A stretch of DNA of 20,922 bases, from positions 1 to 20,922 of the forward strand of contig JAUYSE010000227.1 in assembly GCA_030696465.1 (NCBI GenBank), written 5' to 3'. Positions 14,934 to 20,922 of this stretch are shown one piece after another. The stretch's first letter is position 1, and every line of letters starts with the position of its first letter. The notes under the pieces are model-generated. The model ran no database searches. It saw only the letters and a program-made list of their open reading frames with translations, and was not told the DNA's origin. A program made the position numbers and the translations under genes. The stretch is from Legionellaceae bacterium (lineage in GTDB: Bacteria; Pseudomonadota; Gammaproteobacteria; Legionellales; Legionellaceae).

Positions 14934-15323
14934 TCATGACTCATCAGAAGAAACATCTGCTGCAGGCGCATCTTCATCCCCACAATCTACTGAACCCAAC
15001 ACATGGCTCATATGCCGTGCGTAAGCAATAGATTCATCATATATAAAGTGCAGTTGAGGTAAGGTACGTAACTCCATGGTACGCGCCAAAACAGAACGTA
15101 GATACCCGCTAGAATGATTTAATAAATAAGTGACCTCTGCGACGTCTCCTTCTAAAATCGTAAAGTACACTTTTGCATGACTTTTGTCGGGAGACAGCTT
15201 TACCGCTGAAATAGTCACAAATTTAGGCATACGTGGATCTCGAATTTCCTGCTGGATAATTTGAGATAATTTACGCTGCATAGATTCTGCTATCCGTACA
15301 CTTCGTTTAGATGATGGTTTCAT
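14934..15323 (-). CDS. rbfA: Ribosome-binding factor A
   Basis: RbfA binds the 30S precursor and assists late 16S rRNA 5'-end maturation and cold adaptation. The 129-residue product is full length. SKRSVRIAESMQRKLSQIIQQEIRDPR at the N-terminus, then VTISAVKLSPDKSHAKVYFTIL, form the start of the KH-like fold, and LRSVLARTMELRTLPQLHFIYDESIAYARHM its end. The Ser/Asp/Glu-rich tail is not conserved. Its ATG overlaps the infB stop as ATGA, a translational coupling arrangement. Confidence 0.96.
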   Translation of the reverse strand: MKPSSKRSVRIAESMQRKLSQIIQQEIRDPRMPKFVTISAVKLSPDKSHAKVYFTILEGDVAEVTYLLNHSSGYLRSVLARTMELRTLPQLHFIYDESIAYARHMSHVLGSVDCGDEDAPAADVSSDES

Positions 15324-17929
15324 GCCTCACGCTTTATTTCTTTAGTTTCATACACTTCGATTAAATCGCCCGTTTTAACATCATTGTAATTTTTAACACC
15401 AATACCACATTCCATGCCTTGGCGTACTTCTGCTGCATCTTCTTTAAAGCGCCGTAAAGACTCTAGGGTGCCCTCATATATCACGATATTATCACGTAAC
15501 ACACGAATAGGATTATTTCGTTTTACAGAACCTTCTCGTACCATACAACCGGCAATTGCCCCAATTTTTGGAGAACGAAATACTTCACGAACTTCAGCAA
15601 TCCCCACAATTTCATCTCTAAATTGTGGCGCTAATAAACCAGTGAGTACTGATTTAATTTGATCAACAATATCGTAAATAACACTATAATAATGGAGATT
15701 AATACCTTCACTCTCTGCAAGTTTTTTTGCAGCGCCATCGGCTCGTACGTTAAATCCGATAATCAGCGCTTGCGATGCAATAGCAAGATGCACATCCGAC
15801 TCAGTGATACCACCAACTCCGCTGGCAATCACGCTCACTTTGACTTCTTCCGTAGATACATTCACTAAAGCATCGGAGATAGCCTCTAAAGATCCTTGTA
15901 CATCGGCTTTTAACACCACGTTCAATGCTTTGGTTTCTCCGCTCGTCATGTTTTCCATAAAACCCTCTAAAGAGGTTTTTTGACGTCGTGCCAATTTTAC
16001 ATCTCTAAATTTGCCTTGACGGAATAAAGCCACTTCTCGTGCGGTTTTTTCATCAGCCACTACTATCATTTCATCGCCCGCATGCGGAACACCAGAAAGA
16101 CCTAATACTTCTACAGGAATAGAGGGGATTGCTTCATCAATCACTTGACCATTATCGGCCACCAAGGCTCGAATACGTCCGTATTGAAACCCGGCCAACA
16201 AAATGTCACCCTTGTGTAAGGTACCACTTTGTACCAGCACCGTTGCCACTGGTCCACGCCCTTTATCTAAGCGTGATTCAATCACCACCCCTTTAGCGGT
16301 TCCATCAGTTGGGGCTCGTAGCTCTAATACTTCTGCTTGCAATAAAATTGCATCTAACAGTGTGTCCACACCCAACCCTGTTTTTGCAGAAATAGGCACA
16401 AATTGTGTATCGCCCCCCCAAGACTCAGAGATGACTTCATGATGAGATAAATCATTCATGATTTTATCAAGATCGACCCCAGGTTTATCCATTTTATTGA
16501 CGGCAACAATCATCGGCACTTTTGCCGCTTTGGCATGCTGAATCGCCTCTATTGTTTGTGGCTTCACCCCATCGTCTGCCGCCACAATTAAAATAACAAT
16601 ATCGGTCACTTGCGCACCACGCGATCGCATCGCTGTAAACGCAGCATGGCCCGGAGTATCTAAAAAGGTCACCGCACCTTTAGGCGTATCTACGTGATAA
16701 GCACCAATATGTTGAGTAATTCCGCCCGCTTCTCCTGCCGCTACTTTAGCGCGACGGATATAATCTAATAAAGAGGTTTTACCGTGATCTACATGACCCA
16801 TGATGGTGACCACGGGTGCACGCGCAATACTCTCACTCCCTTTATCCAAAGCATGACCTAAGGTTTGCTCGAGTACGTCTTCGTGTAGCTGTCGAGCAAC
16901 GTGTCCCATTTCTTCGACGACAATCGTCGCGGTATCACGATCGATGACTTGATTAATGGTCGCCATCGCACCTAATTTCATCATGGTTTTAATCACTTCG
17001 GCCGCTTTGACTGACATGCGTTTCGCAAGCTCAGCCACAGTTAAGGTTTCAGGAATCATGACCTCATGCACCGTTCGTGCAGTAGGCATAGAAAAGCCAT
17101 GCGTCAAGGTTTCTTCTGCCTTTTTGTAATTATCAGACTTCTCTGAGCCTCGTCTTTTTTTAGACTGCCCACGTCGTAACCAGCCTTCATTTTCGTCTTC
17201 TGTCACAGCGACAAATGGAGTACTGTATTTAGATTTTTTCTTCCCTTTTTTAGGATCTGAACGATCGGCACGTGCCCGCTCTTCTTCTTCGCTTTCAAAA
17301 TGTTTCTTTTTCCCTGGCTTAGCAACGGCAACACTGCCGGCTTTTGCCGCCGGACGTGCAGCGGCTTCTTCTGTAGATGGTTTTTCAACGGCTACCGCAT
17401 TATCGCTTGCTATTGGCTCCGGTATTTCAGGGCTTAATTGAGCGGATGCTTCTGATGCGCTGACAGCAGTATCGGTTTCTTCTACAGAAACCTCTGCCGC
17501 TGATGTTTCAATAGATTCAGCATTTGACTCTAAAACTTCTGTAGAGGGCATCACCGGGGTATCTGCCATTATTTCTGGCTCAGCAGGATGTTCGGGCTCG
17601 ACGACAACGTCTTCAACAGGTACCGGGGCTGCGGCAAAATTTACATAACTTTTTTTGGTGCGTACTTCTACCTGCACTTTATGACGTTTTCCTGAATGCT
17701 CTTGACCAAGAGTCACTTCTGTAAAGCTTTTTCGCTTCACCGTAATACGCTGCGTGGCTTGTGTTTGCATATTCCCTTTCAAATGAACCAACAGGATACG
17801 TTTTTGCTCTTCATTGACGACTTGATCGGCCGCTTGAAAAGATAAACCTGCTTCCTGCAATTGGCTCAACAGACGCTCTACCGGTATGCCCACTACCAGA
17901 GCCAATTCTTTTACCGTCACATCCGCCAT
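15320..17929 (-). CDS. infB: Translation initiation factor IF-2
   Basis: IF-2 is the GTPase that brings fMet-tRNA to the 30S subunit and promotes 70S joining. The 869-residue product has an N-terminal IF2_N module (1-50; MADVTVKELALVVGIPVERL), a long charged, Ala/Glu/Lys-rich linker (about 100-280), and a second IF2_N module (about 294-345). The G domain has GHVDHGKTS (378-386), DTPGH (424-428), NKMD (478-481) and SAK (514-516). Domains II, III and the C-terminal fMet-tRNA-binding domain follow, ending in MECGIGVKNYNDVKTGDLIEVYE. ATG 17929 has GAGG eight bases upstream and sits behind a structured 112-base leader. An internal start making a shorter IF2 form, as in E. coli, is possible but not tested. 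Confidence 0.97.
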   Translation of the reverse strand: MADVTVKELALVVGIPVERLLSQLQEAGLSFQAADQVVNEEQKRILLVHLKGNMQTQATQRITVKRKSFTEVTLGQEHSGKRHKVQVEVRTKKSYVNFAAAPVPVEDVVVEPEHPAEPEIMADTPVMPSTEVLESNAESIETSAAEVSVEETDTAVSASEASAQLSPEIPEPIASDNAVAVEKPSTEEAAARPAAKAGSVAVAKPGKKKHFESEEEERARADRSDPKKGKKKSKYSTPFVAVTEDENEGWLRRGQSKKRRGSEKSDNYKKAEETLTHGFSMPTARTVHEVMIPETLTVAELAKRMSVKAAEVIKTMMKLGAMATINQVIDRDTATIVVEEMGHVARQLHEDVLEQTLGHALDKGSESIARAPVVTIMGHVDHGKTSLLDYIRRAKVAAGEAGGITQHIGAYHVDTPKGAVTFLDTPGHAAFTAMRSRGAQVTDIVILIVAADDGVKPQTIEAIQHAKAAKVPMIVAVNKMDKPGVDLDKIMNDLSHHEVISESWGGDTQFVPISAKTGLGVDTLLDAILLQAEVLELRAPTDGTAKGVVIESRLDKGRGPVATVLVQSGTLHKGDILLAGFQYGRIRALVADNGQVIDEAIPSIPVEVLGLSGVPHAGDEMIVVADEKTAREVALFRQGKFRDVKLARRQKTSLEGFMENMTSGETKALNVVLKADVQGSLEAISDALVNVSTEEVKVSVIASGVGGITESDVHLAIASQALIIGFNVRADGAAKKLAESEGINLHYYSVIYDIVDQIKSVLTGLLAPQFRDEIVGIAEVREVFRSPKIGAIAGCMVREGSVKRNNPIRVLRDNIVIYEGTLESLRRFKEDAAEVRQGMECGIGVKNYNDVKTGDLIEVYETKEIKREA

Positions 17930-17957
17930 ACAAATTTCCTCTTTAATTAATTGCCCT

Positions 17958-18031
17958 CATCTCGAGCCAAAGCTTGTTATACTACATTTACGCGGTATAA
18001 CCTCAGAGACTCGAGATTTTAGCTCGAGATG
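17958..18031 (-). promoter_or_regulatory. Structured nusA-infB intergenic leader with nested inverted repeats
   Basis: On the minus strand the outer arms CATCTCGAGC (18031-18022) and GCTCGAGATG (17967-17958) pair perfectly over 10 bases. Inside them GTTATAC and GTATAAC (18001-17995 and 17982-17976) pair over 7 bases. A third CTCGAG (18015-18010) can pair with the first CTCGAG (18028-18023) across a 7-base loop, which would break the outer stem. The infB ribosome site lies just downstream. The pairing is seen in sequence; a regulatory role is inference. There is no T-run, so it is not a simple terminator. Confidence 0.45.
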
Positions 18032-18041
18032 CAAGCAAGTC

Positions 18042-19514
18042 TTATAAAAACCAAGGTTCTCTTGCTTTCATAATCAATGCACCTGCCAAAGCTTCCGTCA
18101 TGCCATCAACATCCAATAATTCATCTACAGATTGCTCTGCTAAGGTCTCTACCGTAGTGATTTCTTTGCGGAACAATTGTTCTGCAATAGATTGTGTCAT
18201 TCCCGGTAAATCCATCAACTCTTGCATTTCGGCATTATTGGATTGTGACGCTAAAGCTTGCGTTAACAAAATATTGTTTGCTCTATTACGCAACACTTCC
18301 ACTGTTTCTTCGTCAAATTCTTCTATCATCAGCAGTTCCTCTTGAGGAACATAAGCGATTTCTTCGAGCGAAGAAAATCCGTGCTGTAATAAAATTTGAG
18401 CCACTTCTGCATCAACCTCCAAAGTGTCCATAAACAATTTTTCTACTTTATGCGACTCTTCTTTGGTCTTGTTTTCAAAATCATCCATGGTCATGACATT
18501 CAGAGACCAACCCGTCAATTGACTGGCTAATTTCACATTTTGCCCATTTCGGCCAATCGCTAAGGACAATTGATCTGGGTATACGGCCAGATCCATGACT
18601 TGGCTTTCTTCATCTACCACGATAGACGTAATTTCAGCGGGAGCCATGGCGTTAATCACGAACTGTGCTGGGTTATCATCCCACAATACGATGTCTACTC
18701 GTTCTCCTGCTAATTCAGAAGACACAGCCTGCACACGTGCACCACGCATTCCTACACAAGCACCTACGGGATCAATACGTCCATCTTTAGATTTTACAGC
18801 AATTTTTGCGCGATTACCTGGTTCACGCGCCGCCGCTTTAACTTCAATGACGTTTTCACCAATTTCTGGCACTTCAATGCGGAATAACTCTATGAGCATT
18901 TCATTTTTTGTGCGAGAAATGAGTAATTGTGGGCCTCGCACTTGTGTGCTAATTTCACTCAAGTACGCGCGCACTCTATCATTCACCCGAAAAACTTCAT
19001 TCGGTAACATTTCTGTTCTTGGCATAAAGGCTTCTGCCTTGCCACCTAAATCAACAATAATATAATCACGCGTCACTTTTTTGACGACGCCATGCACCAG
19101 CTGACCCAAACGAGAGCGGTAATATTCCGCAATCATATTGCGCTCTGCTTCTTTAATTTTCTGAAAAATGACTTGACGCGCGGATTGTGCAGCAATGCGA
19201 CCTAGTTCCACAGAAGGCATTATTTCTTCAATCTGCTCACCTAGTTGGATTTTAGGATCACGTAAACGTGCGTCGGCTAAGGTCAATTGATGATCTGGCG
19301 CATCTAGTTGATCCTCTTCGACGACATCCCAGCAACGATAGGTTTCATAATCGCCGGTGCGTGGATCTAAATGTACACGTACGACAATGTCTTCTTGCAT
19401 CCATTTACGCGTAGCGGATTCTAAGGCGGCCTGAATAGCCTCTAAGACTACTTCTTTAGGTACCCCTTTCTCATTAGATAATGCTTCTGCAATTAATAAG
19501 AGTTCTTTACTCAT
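18042..19514 (-). CDS. nusA: Transcription termination/antitermination protein NusA
   Basis: NusA binds RNA polymerase and modulates pausing, intrinsic termination and antitermination with NusB/NusE. The 490-residue product has the N-terminal polymerase-binding domain (1 to about 130; KELLLIAEALSNEKGVPKEVV) and an S1 domain (about 135-200; GVVKKVTRDYIIVDLG). KH1 includes GACVGMRGARVQ (251-262), and KH2 includes AIGRNGQNVKLAS (319-331). Two C-terminal acidic repeats follow (about 362-415 and 437-488), each with helix-hairpin-helix-like sequence, as in gammaproteobacterial NusA. The ATG is 9 bases after the rimP stop, with GAGG seven bases ahead. The gene shares the operon with rimP and infB. 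Confidence 0.97.
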   Translation of the reverse strand: MSKELLLIAEALSNEKGVPKEVVLEAIQAALESATRKWMQEDIVVRVHLDPRTGDYETYRCWDVVEEDQLDAPDHQLTLADARLRDPKIQLGEQIEEIMPSVELGRIAAQSARQVIFQKIKEAERNMIAEYYRSRLGQLVHGVVKKVTRDYIIVDLGGKAEAFMPRTEMLPNEVFRVNDRVRAYLSEISTQVRGPQLLISRTKNEMLIELFRIEVPEIGENVIEVKAAAREPGNRAKIAVKSKDGRIDPVGACVGMRGARVQAVSSELAGERVDIVLWDDNPAQFVINAMAPAEITSIVVDEESQVMDLAVYPDQLSLAIGRNGQNVKLASQLTGWSLNVMTMDDFENKTKEESHKVEKLFMDTLEVDAEVAQILLQHGFSSLEEIAYVPQEELLMIEEFDEETVEVLRNRANNILLTQALASQSNNAEMQELMDLPGMTQSIAEQLFRKEITTVETLAEQSVDELLDVDGMTEALAGALIMKAREPWFL

Positions 19515-19523
19515 GTGCTCGCC

Positions 19524-19967
19524 TCATTCGCCGGTCAAATGTCCTTTAACAATATTTGAAAATAAAAAAGGAATGGATTCTTCTCCGACTTTTAATTGTA
19601 GAGTCGTCTCATCCACTGCCTCAATCACCCCTTCTACCTGTCGTTTTTTCTGCCAAGGCTGATATAGTTTTATCCACGCTGGCTGTCCTAAAAATTGCTG
19701 ATAATGGGCAGGATAAAATAGAGGACGAGGAATCCCGGGGGAAGATACTTCTAAAGTATATTGTCGCTCAGTCTGCAGTTCCACTTCTAAAAGGCTGCTT
19801 ACCTGACGACTCACTCGCTCACAATCTTCTATACCAATGCCCTCTGGCTTATCTATAAATATCCGTAATAATGCCGTACGCCCTTGCGATACATATTCGC
19901 AGGCCCATAAAATACAACCCAGCTCTTCGACGCTTGGTTTAATTAATGCTTCTATGTTTTGATGCAT
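19524..19967 (-). CDS. rimP: Ribosome maturation factor RimP
   Basis: RimP is needed for efficient 30S subunit assembly. From ATG 19967 the product has 147 residues, close to E. coli RimP (150). It matches through IEALIKPSVEELGCILW, RTALLRIFIDKPEGIGIEDCERVSRQVS, LEVSSPGIPRPLF and a C-terminal SH3-like part ending FSNIVKGHLTGE. The frame stays open upstream to a TTG at 20030, but those 21 codons run through the terminator hairpin at 19985-20005 and have no family match, so 19967 is preferred. The ribosome site is weak (GGA). RimP is the first protein gene after initiator tRNA, as in E. coli. Confidence 0.93.
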   Translation of the reverse strand: MHQNIEALIKPSVEELGCILWACEYVSQGRTALLRIFIDKPEGIGIEDCERVSRQVSSLLEVELQTERQYTLEVSSPGIPRPLFYPAHYQQFLGQPAWIKLYQPWQKKRQVEGVIEAVDETTLQLKVGEESIPFLFSNIVKGHLTGE

Positions 19968-19984
19968 CTGTATGTCCAAATAGC

Positions 19985-20005
19985 AAAAAACCCCAAAAAT
20001 GGGGT
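19985..20005 (-). terminator. Intrinsic terminator or attenuator between tRNA-fMet and rimP
   Basis: On the minus strand a 6-bp stem ACCCCA / TGGGGT with a TTTT loop is followed by five T (19989-19985). It lies 70 bases after the tRNA 3' end and 18 bases before the rimP ATG. It probably ends most tRNA transcripts while letting some polymerase through to the operon, unless rimP has its own promoter, which I do not see. Confidence 0.75.
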
Positions 20006-20075
20006 CTCTAAAAATTATCTCACCAAACAAAGCCTTTATAATAAATCGACTGTTTAATTTGGAATATCTAAAATA

Positions 20076-20152
<77 letters not shown>

Positions 20153-20165
20153 TCAGATGTGGGCA

Positions 20166-20194
20166 ATACTACTGGAACCATTCTAAAAAATCAA
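20166..20194 (-). promoter_or_regulatory. Sigma70 promoter of the tRNA-fMet/rimP-nusA-infB unit
   Basis: On the minus strand, TTGATT (20194-20189) and TAGTAT (20171-20166) are 17 bases apart. The -10 box is followed by TGCCCAC, a C-rich stretch near the start point of the kind seen at stringently controlled stable-RNA promoters. The tRNA 5' end is 13 bases past the -10 box. Confidence 0.7.
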
Positions 20195-20315
20195 GTGTTT
20201 TTAAGGTTTTTTCTTTGTACGGTACAATTTTTTACTGAGTCCGTCTTTCTGGGCCACAAGCAAAGGAATCTAGTGACTTTAAACGGCCACTGGATGGAGC
20301 ATTTATCTGAGCAAC

Positions 20316-20837
20316 TTAAGCGGATCCCGTCGCTTTCAAAGGGTAACAAGATTGAAGCGCAAGTAGTATAAAGCCTACCACAGGAAGCAATATATCCGTC
20401 CACAAAATCGCGCCTGCATTGCCTGCGGCCATATTGTGCGTCACTATGATTTGATAAATATGTCCCCCGGCCGCACCCCAAAGAAATAATGCCGGTGCAA
20501 TCACCGTTGCGGCTCGAAATGAAAGATTACTCCAATAGCTGATGACCCCTAATGCTGCAAACCCTAGACTCGCAAAACCAACCTCTAATTGAAAAGGACT
20601 TTGTGCCCACCCAATAAACTGCGCGGCGATCTCTCCGAAAAAAACATGTATGACAAAATTGTATAAATAACTAATGCCTATATTAAATAATAGAAATGTT
20701 GAAAAACACGTATCAATGATTTGTTCTTTAGATCGCGTTTTTCGAGTAACCATCAATGCCAACAGCATCCATAAAACTGATAACAGCAACAAGGTAATTG
20801 TAAAGTTCTGTAGCGCACACTGAATCCACCTTTCCAT
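20316..20837 (-). CDS. Small integral membrane protein (DUF6790-like)
   Basis: The 173-residue product has about five predicted membrane helices: near 13-30 (ITLLLLSVLWMLLALMV), 44-66 (FSTFLLFNIGISYLYNFVIHVFF), 83-101 (LEVGFASLGFAALGVIS), 110-131 (AATVIAPALFLWGAAGGHIYQII) and 147-163 (DILLPVVGFILLALQ). The pattern of SPFQLEVGFASLGFAALG and GAAGGHIYQ reminds me of DUF6790 membrane proteins, whose function is unknown; the family call is from memory and moderate. ATG 20837 has the strong site AGAGGAGA, which lies inside the terminal palindrome. It stands upstream of the initiator tRNA on the same strand and looks like a separate transcription unit. Confidence 0.75.
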   Translation of the reverse strand: MERWIQCALQNFTITLLLLSVLWMLLALMVTRKTRSKEQIIDTCFSTFLLFNIGISYLYNFVIHVFFGEIAAQFIGWAQSPFQLEVGFASLGFAALGVISYWSNLSFRAATVIAPALFLWGAAGGHIYQIIVTHNMAAGNAGAILWTDILLPVVGFILLALQSCYPLKATGSA

Positions 20838-20842
20838 GGTTC

Positions 20843-20922
20843 TCTCCTCTGAGTAAAGTGAGTAGGATCTATCCGAGCCGCGCGCGGCTCGGATAGATCC
20901 TACTCACTTTACTCAGAGGAGA
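20843..20922. repeat. Perfect 80-bp palindrome with no spacer at the window end
   Basis: Positions 20843-20882 and 20883-20922 are exact reverse complements (40-bp arms, zero spacer, centre CGCG|CGCG). The left arm contains the ribosome binding site of the membrane-protein gene, so the right arm repeats that site inverted. The structure ends at the very last base given. The most likely cause is an assembly fold-back at a contig end around a natural shorter hairpin (GC-rich core GAGCCGCGCGCGGCTC). Confidence 0.95.

Noticed and set aside
18595..19065. Open frame of 156 codons on the plus strand inside nusA
   Set aside because: It is antisense to conserved S1/KH domains, Ser/Thr-rich, and has no recognisable fold; it is a shadow of nusA.
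20159..20371. Plus-strand open frame over the tRNA-fMet promoter and the membrane-gene 3' end
   Set aside because: It overlaps a well-matched promoter and a conserved gene end, with no ribosome site or family match.

Overview
The window looks like chromosomal DNA from a gammaproteobacterium, most likely a member of the Legionellales (Legionella/Coxiella/Berkiella-like). This rests on moderately A+T-rich coding DNA, an IF2 N-terminus that resembles remembered Legionella IF2 (begins MADVTVKELALVVGIPVERLL), gammaproteobacterial gene orders (rhodanese-secB-gpsA and metY-rimP-nusA-infB-rbfA-truB), E. coli-like tRNAs, and a large J-domain repeat protein of the kind these intracellular bacteria carry. 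No database search was possible, so the lineage is an inference.

Layout. 1-2025 (minus strand): membrane-anchored rhodanese, secB, gpsA and the start of a further gene that runs off the left edge. 2122-8455 (plus strand): glutaryl-CoA dehydrogenase, then erpA behind a clear sigma70 promoter, then a phospholipid-transport cassette (STAS-MlaE fusion, MlaF, MlaD, PqiC-like lipoprotein) and a dGTPase-like HD hydrolase. 8456-9038 has no gene. It holds a MITE-like repeat of about 430 bp, with three tandem 65-67 bp units and one inverted copy around an inner inverted repeat. 9039-9239 (minus strand): tRNA-Ala(GGC) and tRNA-Glu(UUC) behind one strong promoter, with a terminator whose stem starts inside the tRNA-Glu 3' end. 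9371-11740 (plus strand): a 789-residue J-domain protein with alpha-helical repeats, the main accessory gene. 11745-20152 (minus strand): initiator tRNA-Met, rimP, nusA, infB, rbfA, truB, then an MFS transporter and an EamA-type exporter where E. coli has rpsO-pnp. 20316-20837 (minus strand): a small integral membrane protein (DUF6790-like). The last 80 bases are a perfect spacer-free palindrome ending exactly at the last base, most likely a contig-end fold-back artefact.

Most of the window is housekeeping: translation initiation and ribosome maturation (IF2, RbfA, RimP, TruB, NusA, initiator tRNA), protein export (SecB), lipid precursor synthesis and outer-membrane lipid transport (GpsA, Mla proteins), Fe-S delivery (ErpA) and nucleotide control (Dgt). 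The accessory material is concentrated between dgt and eamA (8456-11864), next to the tRNA pair. I see no complete new defence, secretion or biosynthetic system. The best leads are the J-domain repeat protein, the composite repeat element, the alternative hairpins ahead of infB, and the terminal palindrome.
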